The notes under the pieces were generated by a model. It searched no databases. It was not told where the DNA came from and saw only the letters and a list, made by a program, of their open reading frames with translations. Shown here piece by piece: positions 1 to 6,830 of a DNA stretch of 64,000 bases; position 1 is the stretch's first letter, and each line of letters opens with the position of its first letter. Made by a program: the position numbers and the translations under genes. This DNA comes from Ectothiorhodospira mobilis (GTDB lineage Bacteria > Pseudomonadota > Gammaproteobacteria > Ectothiorhodospirales > Ectothiorhodospiraceae), in assembly GCF_900114895.1 (NCBI RefSeq), contig NZ_FOUO01000005.1:1-64000 (forward strand), in the 5' to 3' direction.

Positions 1-30
1 CATCCTCCGATGATCCCAAACCCCGACCGC

Positions 31-76
31 CTTCAGGCTCACTTCACGCTGGAATCACGTCCCTCCTTCAGGCTCA
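31..76. repeat. short direct repeat with 35-bp period at broken flgE end
   Basis: An 11-base word (cttcaggctca) occurs at 31-41 and again at 66-76, so the period is 35 bases, and the flanking bases are partly shared. It lies just beyond the point near 97 where flgE coding similarity stops. It could be the end of an inserted element, a rearrangement junction or an assembly artefact. Nothing in the first 54 bases looks like a gene. Confidence 0.4.
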
Positions 77-447
77 TGTGTCGTTGGACAAGGCTCGGAA
101 TTGACGATGTACCCCTCCTTGTCCACCTTGAACTGACCGGCGCGGGTGTATTCCACCACCCCATCCCGCTCCAGCATGTAGAAGCCCTGCCCATTGATGG
201 CCATGTCCAGGTTGTTGTCCGTGTATTCCAGGTCCCCCTGGGTGAACTGCTGGGCCACGTCCGCCAGGCGCACCCCGCTGCCGGTGGCCGTCTTGGATAC
301 CCCGGTATAGGAGAGGGCGAAGACGTCCGCGAACTCCGCCCGGGATCCCTTGAACCCCGCCGTGGAGGCGTTGGCCACGTTGTGACCCGTGACCTCCAGG
401 TCCTGGGAGGCGGCGTTGAGGCCGGTCAATCCGATATTGAAAGGCAT
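55..447 (-). CDS. flgE: flagellar hook protein FlgE, N-terminal fragment (truncated)
   Basis: The first ~117 residues are a clear hook protein: they begin MPFNIGLTGLNAASQDLEV, carry the N-terminal rod/hook signature (HNVANASTAGFKGSRAEF) and the D0/D1 segment with a GFYMLERDG motif. After the family-typical DKEGYIVNS the sequence leaves the family and meets a stop at 55, giving 130 residues where hook proteins usually have about 400 or more. The start at 447 is the conserved family start, 35 bases downstream of the flgD stop in the flgBCDE series. As written it cannot make a functional hook. Either the gene is interrupted near position 97 or this end of the sequence is rearranged or misassembled. 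No other frame continues the hook protein. Confidence 0.75.
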   Translation of the reverse strand: MPFNIGLTGLNAASQDLEVTGHNVANASTAGFKGSRAEFADVFALSYTGVSKTATGSGVRLADVAQQFTQGDLEYTDNNLDMAINGQGFYMLERDGVVEYTRAGQFKVDKEGYIVNSEPCPTTHEPEGGT

Positions 448-481
448 GGTGGTTTCCTCGCTGGATGCTGTTCTGAGCCGT

Positions 482-1162
482 TTAACCGATGCGGCGGACC
501 TCGGAGAGACCGATCTCCCCGAATCCATTGACCTGGAGCATGACCCCGTCATCCCCCTGGCCGGTGCGCACACTGTTCACCCGGGCATTGAGCAGGGTCT
601 GGGGCTGGACGTTGCCGTCCTCTCCCTGGGCCTGGGCCCGGAATTCGTAGATCCCCGCCGGGGCGCGCTCACCGGAGTGGGTGGTCCCGTCCCAATGGAA
701 GGTGCTCAGCCCCTCGGGCTGGGATCCCAGGGGGATGCGTTTCACCAGACTGCCGGAGGTGTCATAGACGCCCACGGTGACCTCCGAGGCGGAGCGCTCC
801 AGGTCCACCGCGCCTTCCACACCCCCTTCCGCCCCCAGGGTGGCCAGATCCACCGGCACCAGCACCTCCCGGTCCACCAGGTTGGCCGCCTGCAGGGTCT
901 GGTTGGACTGCATGGAACCGGCGATCTCCTTGAAGGACTGCTGCATCTCGGTGATGCCGTTCACGGTGCTGAACTGGGCCATCTGGCTGAGGAAATCGCC
1001 GCTCTCCATGGGCTTGAACGGGTCCTGGTTCTTCATCTGGGTGATCATCATCTCCAGGAAATCCTCCTGGCCCAGTTCCCCGCGGCTGCTCTTGGTCTCC
1101 TGCGTCCCGGTGGAACCGGTGAGGCCCAGCCGCTGCAATACACTTGGATCGATGGTGCTCAT
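482..1162 (-). CDS. flgD: flagellar hook assembly (hook cap) protein FlgD
   Basis: This 226-residue protein is the scaffold that caps the growing hook and guides FlgE assembly outside the cell. The conserved N-terminal part has the family signature GQEDFLEMMITQMKNQDPF followed by QMAQFSTVNGI. The C-terminal half holds the Fn3-like FLGD domain with the GxxxFxWDG pattern (LSTFHWDGTTHSGE). It lies 11 bases downstream of flgC on the same strand and upstream of the flgE fragment, as in the standard flgBCDE operon. Length and architecture are ordinary. Transcription most likely comes from the sigma-54 site upstream of flgB. Confidence 0.95.
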   Translation of the reverse strand: MSTIDPSVLQRLGLTGSTGTQETKSSRGELGQEDFLEMMITQMKNQDPFKPMESGDFLSQMAQFSTVNGITEMQQSFKEIAGSMQSNQTLQAANLVDREVLVPVDLATLGAEGGVEGAVDLERSASEVTVGVYDTSGSLVKRIPLGSQPEGLSTFHWDGTTHSGERAPAGIYEFRAQAQGEDGNVQPQTLLNARVNSVRTGQGDDGVMLQVNGFGEIGLSEVRRIG

Positions 1163-1173
1163 ATCGGTCTACC

Positions 1174-1608
1174 TCAGCCTTGCCCCATCTGCAGGGTGCG
1201 CAGGAGCAGTTGCTTGGTGGTGTTCATCACCTCCACGTTGTTCTCGTAGCTGCGGGAGGCGGAGATCATGTTGGCCATCTCGTCCACCATGTTGACGTTG
1301 GGCATGTAGACATAGCCCTCGTCATTGGCCTGGGGATGATGGGGCTCGTATTTCAGCCGCGGCTCGGCATCGCTCTCCACGATGTCCACTACCCGCACCG
1401 AGGCGCTGGAGGGCTGACTGCTGCCCGCTCCGGCGCTCACCTCTTCCATCACCGCCTGGAACACCGGCTGCTTGGAGCGGTAGGCCCCCTCGGCGGTGGG
1501 ACTGCCCACCTGGGCGTTGGCCATATTGCTGGCGATGGTATTGAGGCGCACCGACTGGGCGGCCATGGCCGACCCGGAAACATCAAAGGCCTTGAACAGG
1601 TTGCTCAT
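1174..1608 (-). CDS. flgC: flagellar basal-body rod protein FlgC
   Basis: This 144-residue proximal rod protein begins MSNLFKAFDVSGSAMAAQ and contains the rod-protein N-terminal pattern (LNTIASNMANAQ), the family block GYVYMPNVNMVDEM and the C-terminal coiled-coil segment SRSYENNVEVMNTTKQLL. It assembles with FlgB, FlgF and FlgG into the rod that crosses the periplasm. It sits 18 bases downstream of flgB and 11 upstream of flgD. The length is normal and no key segment is missing. Confidence 0.96.
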   Translation of the reverse strand: MSNLFKAFDVSGSAMAAQSVRLNTIASNMANAQVGSPTAEGAYRSKQPVFQAVMEEVSAGAGSSQPSSASVRVVDIVESDAEPRLKYEPHHPQANDEGYVYMPNVNMVDEMANMISASRSYENNVEVMNTTKQLLLRTLQMGQG

Positions 1609-1626
1609 GATTCACTCCTCCACGGC

Positions 1627-2025
1627 CTACTGACCGCCCTTGAGGGCGTTCTTCAGACCGACGAACTTGTCACCGAGAAAGTCCAGGCTGGCCTGGTACT
1701 GCACGGCGTTCTCCGCGAAGGCCGCCTGCTCCAATTGGGGATCCACCGTGTTGCCGTCCAGGGATGGCTGGGTGGGGACGCGGTAGAGGACCTCGTCGCC
1801 CCCCCCTTTCCCGACGGCGGGGATATGGGCGGCATGGGTGGTGCGCAGATGCAGCCCCCCCGAGGTATCCGCCTCTTCCAGGGCCTGACGGAAATCCAGG
1901 TCCCGGGCCTTGTAATGGGGGGTGTCGGCGTTGGCGATGTTGGAGGACAGCAGCTCCATGCGCCGGGCACGGACCTGCAGGGCCTGCTCATGGATGCCGA
2001 GGGCGTCGTTGAAAGAAAGGGGCAT
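1627..2025 (-). CDS. flgB: flagellar basal-body rod protein FlgB
   Basis: This 132-residue proximal rod protein starts MPLSFNDALGIHEQAL and carries the typical block ELLSSNIANADTPHYKARD, in which NIANADTP is the rod/hook N-terminal signature. The reading frame is open further upstream, but the family start is the ATG at 2025, and a sigma-54 promoter lies between this start and cheR. It is the first gene of the flgBCDE series and makes the base of the rod next to the MS ring and export gate. Confidence 0.95.
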   Translation of the reverse strand: MPLSFNDALGIHEQALQVRARRMELLSSNIANADTPHYKARDLDFRQALEEADTSGGLHLRTTHAAHIPAVGKGGGDEVLYRVPTQPSLDGNTVDPQLEQAAFAENAVQYQASLDFLGDKFVGLKNALKGGQ

Positions 2026-2062
2026 GGTCTTCGACCTCAAGAATTCCTCTTGCCGATCGAGT

Positions 2063-2078
2063 TGCAAGCCCTGTGCCA
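2063..2078 (-). promoter_or_regulatory. sigma-54 (RpoN) -24/-12 promoter of flgB operon
   Basis: Read on the minus strand the bases are TGGCACAGGGCTTGCA: the -24 element TGGCAC, five bases, then the -12 element TTGCA, with exactly ten bases between the invariant GG and GC. This matches the RpoN consensus completely. It ends about 38 bases before the flgB ATG, which fits control of class II flagellar rod and hook genes by RpoN and a FleQ/FlrC-type activator. Confidence 0.88.
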
Positions 2079-2238
2079 TCCCTTGGAATGGCTTGTCACT
2101 CAGCGACTTGAAGGCTGGCAGCTGCCAGAGGAAAGGCCCCATGCGGCAAACATTCACCGCCAGGGACCGGACGCGGGGGAGGGAAAAGACGGATTCTTGA
2201 CGGGTTGCCGCGGGACGTTGCGGGCGCAAGTGCCGCCG

Positions 2239-3081
2239 TCAGCGATCCTTGTCCTTGAGGCGGTAGACCACACCGGGGTTGCAACGCACCATCTCGAAGG
2301 CATCGGAGTAGTTGGTCATGGATTCCGAGGCCCCGAGGAAGAGATAGCCACCGGGATTGAGCACCTGGGCGATGCGCTGCAGGATCAGCTTCTTGGACTC
2401 CACGGAGAAGTAGATCAGCACGTTGCGGCAGAAGACGATATCGAACCGCCCCAGGGCCGTGTACTGGTCCAGCAGGTTGAATTCCCGAAAGCTCACCCGG
2501 TTACGGATCTCCGGGCGCACCTCCCAGCGGTCCCCCTTTTGCACAAAGAAGCGGTTGCGCCTCTCCAGGGAGAGGCCGCGGGCCACGGAGAGGGCGTCAT
2601 AGGTGGCCTCCTTGGCATCGGCGAGCACGGCTGCGGAGATATCGGTACCCAGGATCTGCACGTCCCGCAGGCTCCCGGGATGGGACTGGAGGTATTCACT
2701 GGTGGCCATGCTCACGGAGTAGGGCTCCTGGCCGGAGGAACAGGCGGCACACCAGATGCGGACCGCGGCATTGCCCTTGCGGCGGGCCAGCTCGGGGTAG
2801 ACGCGGCTCTTGAGGATCTCGAAGGGGAAGACGTCCCGGAACCAGTAGGTCTCGTTGGTGGTCATCGCCTCGATGACCCGCTCCCGCAGGGCGGCATTGC
2901 CGCCCCGGCGGAGCATCCGCAGCAGCTCGCTCACGGAATCCACGGAGAATTCCTTCATCAGCCGGGAGAGCCGGCTGGTGACCAGGTAGTGCTTGTTGTC
3001 CCCCAGGACGAGGCCGCAGGACCTCTCCAGGAATTTCCGGAAATCCTCGTAGTCCTGGGGCTCGATGGGGTTGGGTGTCAA
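2239..3081 (-). CDS. cheR: chemotaxis protein methyltransferase CheR
   Basis: This 280-residue cytoplasmic enzyme transfers methyl groups from S-adenosylmethionine to glutamates on chemoreceptors, allowing adaptation. The N-terminal all-alpha CheR domain (about residues 8-75) is followed by the methyltransferase domain with the SAM-binding segment IWCAACSSGQEPYSVSM, the LGTDISAAVL motif and FDIVFCRNVLIYF. It lies downstream of cheV and upstream of flgB on the same strand, an order familiar from Pseudomonas-type flagellar loci. It lacks the C-terminal TPR extensions seen in some CheR proteins. Confidence 0.96.
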   Translation of the reverse strand: MTPNPIEPQDYEDFRKFLERSCGLVLGDNKHYLVTSRLSRLMKEFSVDSVSELLRMLRRGGNAALRERVIEAMTTNETYWFRDVFPFEILKSRVYPELARRKGNAAVRIWCAACSSGQEPYSVSMATSEYLQSHPGSLRDVQILGTDISAAVLADAKEATYDALSVARGLSLERRNRFFVQKGDRWEVRPEIRNRVSFREFNLLDQYTALGRFDIVFCRNVLIYFSVESKKLILQRIAQVLNPGGYLFLGASESMTNYSDAFEMVRCNPGVVYRLKDKDR

Positions 3082-3141
3082 GGTGATCCTGCTTGTTCTG
3101 TTTGAAGGTTGCGGGCTGCGAGGGCAGCGCCCCGCCCGGCC

Positions 3142-4068
3142 TCAGGCGTCCGTTTCCCCCGAGCGCAGGCATTCCAGCACCGCCTCGGCCAGTTCGTCCG
3201 GACTGAACTTGGGAAGGAACCGGTTGGCCCCGGCCCGTTTCACCATGCTCTCGTTGAAGGTCCCGCTGAGGGAAGAATGCAACAGGATATACACCCCCGA
3301 CAACTCCGGGATGCGCCGTATTTCCGAGGAAAGGGTATAGCCATCCATCTCCGGCATCTCAATATCGGAGATGACCATGCCCAGCTGCTCGTGGATGGGC
3401 CCCTGTCTGGCCATCTCCCGCAGGGCCTCCAGGGCCTGGCGCCCGTCGTGCACCACCACGGACTCCACACCGATCTGCTCCAGGGCCCGCACCACCTGTT
3501 TGCGCGCCACTGCCGAGTCATCCGCCACCAGGGCCCGGGGCACGCGTCCCCCCTCACCGGCCCGGGCCGCCAGGGAGGCATCCACGTCCTTGGAGGGGCC
3601 GGTGACCATCTCCAGGACCTTCTCCACATCGATGATCTCCACCAGCCGGTCGTCCACCTGGGTGACGGCCGTCAGAAAACTGTCCTTGTGGGTGCCCCGC
3701 GGCGGCGGACGGATCTGATCCCAGTTCAGGTTGATGATGCGGTCCACCCCGGCCACCAGCAGCCCCTGCACCGAGCGGTTGAACTCGGTGAGGATGATAA
3801 ACCCCTTGTCGGGCTCCGGCGCATTCATGCCGATGGCCCGGGCCAGATCCACCACCGACACGGTTTGTCCGCGCAGGGTGGCCACGCCCCGCACGATGGG
3901 ATGGGCCCGGGGCATGCGGTTCAGCGGGGGACAGGTGATGACCTCGCGCACCTTGAAGACATTGATGGCAAACATCTGCCGCGTCCCCAGGGAGAACAGC
4001 AGCAGTTCCAGCCGGTTCTGCCCCACCATCTGGGTGCGGCGGTTGACGTCTTCCAGAAGATCACTCAT
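3142..4068 (-). CDS. cheV: chemotaxis coupling/phosphoacceptor protein CheV
   Basis: This 308-residue protein fuses an N-terminal CheW-like coupling domain (about residues 15-160, with VFKVREVI and RGQTVSVVDLA) to a C-terminal receiver domain (about 172-300, with DDSAVARKQV, the phosphoacceptor region MVISDIEMPEMDGY and a conserved lysine near PKFSPDEL). It links chemoreceptors to the CheA kinase, and phosphorylation of the receiver is thought to tune adaptation. It lies 60 bases upstream of cheR, and a sigma-28-like promoter lies upstream at 4143-4169. Confidence 0.95.
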   Translation of the reverse strand: MSDLLEDVNRRTQMVGQNRLELLLFSLGTRQMFAINVFKVREVITCPPLNRMPRAHPIVRGVATLRGQTVSVVDLARAIGMNAPEPDKGFIILTEFNRSVQGLLVAGVDRIINLNWDQIRPPPRGTHKDSFLTAVTQVDDRLVEIIDVEKVLEMVTGPSKDVDASLAARAGEGGRVPRALVADDSAVARKQVVRALEQIGVESVVVHDGRQALEALREMARQGPIHEQLGMVISDIEMPEMDGYTLSSEIRRIPELSGVYILLHSSLSGTFNESMVKRAGANRFLPKFSPDELAEAVLECLRSGETDA

Positions 4069-4142
4069 CGGCCCCTCCCGCGGACACCCGGGATCCGCGG
4101 TCCCCGGGTGATGATCGCCCCGTATGCCGGGGCTGACCGGTT

Positions 4143-4169
4143 GTATCGGCGGATCCCCCGGGTCCTTGA
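4143..4169 (-). promoter_or_regulatory. sigma-28 (FliA)-type promoter of cheV-cheR
   Basis: On the minus strand the -35 element is TCAA (consensus TAAA), followed by a 15-base spacer and the -10 element GCCGATAC (consensus GCCGATAA, 7 of 8). It lies about 75 bases upstream of the cheV start. The match and the exact spacing support late-class flagellar control of cheV and cheR. Confidence 0.65.
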
Positions 4170-4178
4170 CCCTGAATC

Positions 4179-4194
4179 CGGCATTAATATTGCT
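4179..4194 (+). promoter_or_regulatory. sigma-54-type promoter of flgA
   Basis: The plus-strand bases CGGCATTAATATTGCT keep the invariant GG (-24) and GC (-12) with ten bases between them and a good TTGCT -12 element. The -24 element is CGGCAT instead of TGGCAC, so the match is weaker than the flgB site. It lies about 97 bases before the flgA ATG and is back to back with the cheV promoter. Confidence 0.6.
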
Positions 4195-4290
4195 TTAACT
4201 ACCAACAATTGTCCGGGCGCGCCGGTTTTCCGTCACTCCGGTGAGGGCCGCCGCCCGGCGGATTCGCGAACCCTTGTTGCGAGGTCTATT

Positions 4291-5031
4291 ATGAAACAAC
4301 AGTGTGTGCGTTGCCGCCAGGGATTCTTCCTCGCCCTCATCCTCGTGCTGCTGTTGCCGACGGCCGGATCCGCCGCCGAGAACGCCGCAGGGATCCAGGA
4401 TCATGAGACCATTCAGGCGGCCGCACGGGCGTACCTGCAGGAAGTGGCGCGGGATCACCATGGCGAGGGGGTGGAGGTTCAGGTCGTAGCCGGCCGCCTG
4501 GATCCCCGCCTGCGCCTCAGGGCCTGCGGCGAACCCCTGCAGGCAAGCCTTCCCCCGGGAGCCCGGCTCATGGGCAGCACCACGGTGGGGGTGCGTTGTG
4601 ACGGGCCGGCGCCATGGCGTCTGTTCGTCCCCATGGAGGTCCGGGTCTCCGGGGAGGTGCTGGTGACCCGCCGCCCCCTGCCCCGGGACACGGTCCTTTC
4701 CGGGGAGGACATACGCCTGGAACGCCGCGCCCTGGACGATCTGTACGGCGGCTATCTCGTGGACCCGCAACGGGTCCAGGGCATGGTGCTGAGACGCTCC
4801 CTGCAGGCGGGCACGGTGCTCACACCGCAGTTGGTAGAGCCACGGCAACTGGTGCACCGGGGACAGAAGGTGACCCTCATGGCCCAGAATGCCGCCATCA
4901 GCGTGCGCGTCCGGGGAGAGGCCCTGGGGGATGGGGCCTACGGCGAGCAGGTCCGGGTGCGTAACCTCTCCTCCGGCCGGGTGGTGGAGGGTCGGGTACT
5001 GTCCAGCGGGGTCGTGGGTGTTACGATGTGA
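4291..5031 (+). CDS. flgA: flagellar P-ring assembly chaperone FlgA
   Basis: This 246-residue periplasmic chaperone helps FlgI form the P ring around the rod. A signal peptide is visible (basic MKQQCVRCRQG, then hydrophobic FFLALILVLLLP and a cleavage region near GSAAENAA). The C-terminal SAF-like domain carries the block RRPLPRDTVLSGEDIRLERR and the family end pattern GEQVRVRNLSSGRVVEGRVL. The open frame extends far upstream, but the start at 4291 is required by the signal peptide. It is divergent from cheV and followed by flgM. Confidence 0.94.
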   Translation: MKQQCVRCRQGFFLALILVLLLPTAGSAAENAAGIQDHETIQAAARAYLQEVARDHHGEGVEVQVVAGRLDPRLRLRACGEPLQASLPPGARLMGSTTVGVRCDGPAPWRLFVPMEVRVSGEVLVTRRPLPRDTVLSGEDIRLERRALDDLYGGYLVDPQRVQGMVLRRSLQAGTVLTPQLVEPRQLVHRGQKVTLMAQNAAISVRVRGEALGDGAYGEQVRVRNLSSGRVVEGRVLSSGVVGVTM

Positions 5032-5052
5032 CGTGCATCCTACGGCATTTCC

Positions 5053-5079
5053 TAAAGGAAGCGGCCGCCATGCCGATAA
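5053..5079 (+). promoter_or_regulatory. sigma-28 (FliA) promoter of flgM-flgN
   Basis: TAAA at 5053-5056, a 15-base spacer and GCCGATAA at 5072-5079 are a perfect match to the flagellar sigma-28 consensus. The site lies between the flgA stop and flgM and would give FlgM an autoregulated late promoter, as known for anti-sigma-28 genes. Confidence 0.88.
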
Positions 5080-5122
5080 AGGCGATAGTGAACGCCTTGA
5101 ATTGTCTTTGCGAGGAATGGAA

Positions 5123-5431
5123 ATGTCCATCGAAATCAAGAACCTGAACCAACCCCAGGCGCGGGGTGCGGGGGATGCCCGCAACACCCCCGAAGCGCCC
5201 CGGGGTGGCCGGGGGAATGCGGGGGGCACCGCACCCACGGGCCCCGGCGACAAGGTCACCCTGACGGAGACGGCCCGCCGTCTGAGCGATCTGGAGCAGA
5301 GCGCCACCGCCCAGCCGGAGGTGAACAGCGAGCGCGTGGAGGCTTTGCGCCAGGCCATCGCCGAAGGACGCTACGAGGTGGATGCCCGCGCGGTGGCCGA
5401 GAAGATCATGAACGCCGAGCGGATGATCTGA
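5123..5431 (+). CDS. flgM: anti-sigma-28 factor FlgM
   Basis: This 102-residue protein binds FliA in the cytoplasm and is exported when the hook is complete, releasing late gene expression. The glycine- and proline-rich N-terminal half is expected to be disordered. The C-terminal half has the family pattern DKVTLTETARRLSDLE and ends with SERVEALRQAIAEGRYEVDA, the FliA-binding helices. Two in-frame ATGs compete: the GAGGA at 5112-5116 abuts the one at 5117 but has good spacing to 5123, so 5123 is chosen. A perfect sigma-28 promoter lies upstream, and flgN begins 3 bases after the stop. Confidence 0.92.
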   Translation: MSIEIKNLNQPQARGAGDARNTPEAPRGGRGNAGGTAPTGPGDKVTLTETARRLSDLEQSATAQPEVNSERVEALRQAIAEGRYEVDARAVAEKIMNAERMI

Positions 5432-5434
5432 TCC

Positions 5435-5920
5435 ATGGGTGCCGAAACCCTCCCGCAGCGGCTGGAGCGGATCCTCGGTGACGCCCTGCGTCATGCGGGT
5501 GCCCTGGAATCCGCCCTGCAGCGTGAGAGCGCGGCCCTCTCCAGCCGCGACCTGGACGGGATGGACGCCGCCGTGGCCGAAAAACAGGAACGGGTACGGC
5601 AACTGGAGGCCCTGACCCAGGAGCAGACACAACTGCTCACCCGGGAGGGCTACAGCGCCGACGCCCAGGGCATGGAACGCTGCCTGCGGGACTGGGACGA
5701 GGATGAGATCCTGCACCCCCTGTGGCAACGCCTGACGCAGATCATGCATCACTGCCGGCAACTGAACCAGGTGAACGGCGGTGTGGTAGAAACCGCCCGG
5801 CGCCGCGTGGATCAGGCGATCCATATCCTGCGCAGTGGCGGCGATACGCGCACCGAACTCTACGACCCCCGGGGTCGCACCTTCTCCACCGCCTCCTCCC
5901 AGAGCATCACCAAGGCCTGA
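5435..5920 (+). CDS. flgN: flagellar export chaperone FlgN
   Basis: This 161-residue, largely helical protein resembles FlgN, the cytoplasmic chaperone of the hook-filament junction proteins FlgK and FlgL. It shows the family's heptad-rich N-terminal helix (LESALQRESAALSSRDLD), the EKQERVRQLEALTQEQ segment and a C-terminal NQVNGGVVETARRRVDQA pattern. It starts 3 bases after the flgM stop, so flgM and flgN are almost certainly co-transcribed. Sequence conservation in this family is low, so context contributes to the assignment. Confidence 0.88.
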   Translation: MGAETLPQRLERILGDALRHAGALESALQRESAALSSRDLDGMDAAVAEKQERVRQLEALTQEQTQLLTREGYSADAQGMERCLRDWDEDEILHPLWQRLTQIMHHCRQLNQVNGGVVETARRRVDQAIHILRSGGDTRTELYDPRGRTFSTASSQSITKA

Positions 5921-5937
5921 CCCCTCCCCTTCCCGTA

Positions 5938-5969
5938 CCATGTGCTAACCTTATTACAGGAGCACATGG
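5938..5969. repeat. 9-bp perfect inverted repeat between flgN and ycgR-like gene
   Basis: CCATGTGCT at 5938-5946 and AGCACATGG at 5961-5969 are exact reverse complements separated by 14 AT-rich bases. There is no T-tract, so a classical terminator is unlikely. The position 18 bases after flgN and 124 before the PilZ gene suits an operator or an mRNA hairpin. Confidence 0.5.
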
Positions 5970-6092
5970 ATCGGGTCGTCCTATCCCGGGTGAGTGCGCG
6001 TACGCTTCGATCCCCCGAAGCGCATCGGCCCCTGGCCAGCGATGGCCCAGCCCACCCGGGCCACGGCCCGAGCATTCGAGAGGTCCGGTGCC

Positions 6093-6830
6093 ATGCTACA
6101 GACCCCGACGGCCAATCCGGGCACCTCGCCCGGCGAACAGGGTCCCCCCCATGGGGCAGCCGATACCATCCTCACCCGGCTGCGCGAACTGGAGGCCCGG
6201 CAAACATCCCTGCACGTGCGCCTGGACAGCGAGCCGGAATTCTTCTCCACCCGGCTGCTGCGCCTGGACCCCGGGCACGGCTGGCTGTTCCTCGAGGAAC
6301 TGACCCCCTACCAGGGGCATCTGCGCGTCGCCCCCGGGCGGGTCATGCAGATCTACACCACGCTCGATGGCACCCCCCTGCACTTTCAAAGCCCGGTCCT
6401 GCACACCGGCGAGCATGACGACGCTGCCTTCTATGTGGTGGAGGTCCCCGAGGCCATGGACGATGCCCAAAAACGCCTCCATTTCCGCACCCATCTGTCC
6501 GGGCGGTCGCCGGTGGAACTGATCGTGCAGGACCGGGCCGGCAGGGAATACCCCGGCCATCTGGATGACCTGTCCCTGGGGGGGCTGCGCGCCCTGCTCC
6601 CCGGCGAGCCCCCAGTGGACCGCGGGGACCTGCTTCAGGTGAAAGACCTGGCCCTACCCGGGGAACCCCCCTTCGCCTGCGGCCTCCAGGTGCGTTTCGC
6701 CCGGCAGGACACGCACAGGGGGGGGATTATTCTGGGCGGGCGCTTCTACGATCTGGAGGAAGCGGAGGCGCAGCGCCTCCTGAGGGTGCTCCTGCGCCTG
6801 GAGCGGGAACGCCATCACCCGGCGGGCTGA
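6093..6830 (+). CDS. YcgR-like PilZ domain flagellar brake protein
   Basis: This 245-residue cytoplasmic protein has an N-terminal YcgR-like beta domain and a C-terminal PilZ domain that should bind cyclic di-GMP. The PilZ signatures are visible: the arginine-rich switch (KRLHFRTHL) and the DxSxxG motif (DDLSLGGLRALLPG). YcgR-type proteins slow or bias the flagellar motor when c-di-GMP is high, and the position next to flgN fits. The ATG at 6093 has AGAGG nine bases upstream; the frame is open further upstream with only a GTG at 5994. Its 3' end overlaps the convergent sensor kinase gene by 16 bases. Confidence 0.85.
   Translation: MLQTPTANPGTSPGEQGPPHGAADTILTRLRELEARQTSLHVRLDSEPEFFSTRLLRLDPGHGWLFLEELTPYQGHLRVAPGRVMQIYTTLDGTPLHFQSPVLHTGEHDDAAFYVVEVPEAMDDAQKRLHFRTHLSGRSPVELIVQDRAGREYPGHLDDLSLGGLRALLPGEPPVDRGDLLQVKDLALPGEPPFACGLQVRFARQDTHRGGIILGGRFYDLEEAEAQRLLRVLLRLERERHHPAG

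Noticed and set aside
1144-3105. Plus-strand open frame of 653 codons across flgC, flgB and cheR
   Set aside because: It runs antisense to three well-supported genes and through the sigma-54 promoter; no recognisable protein.
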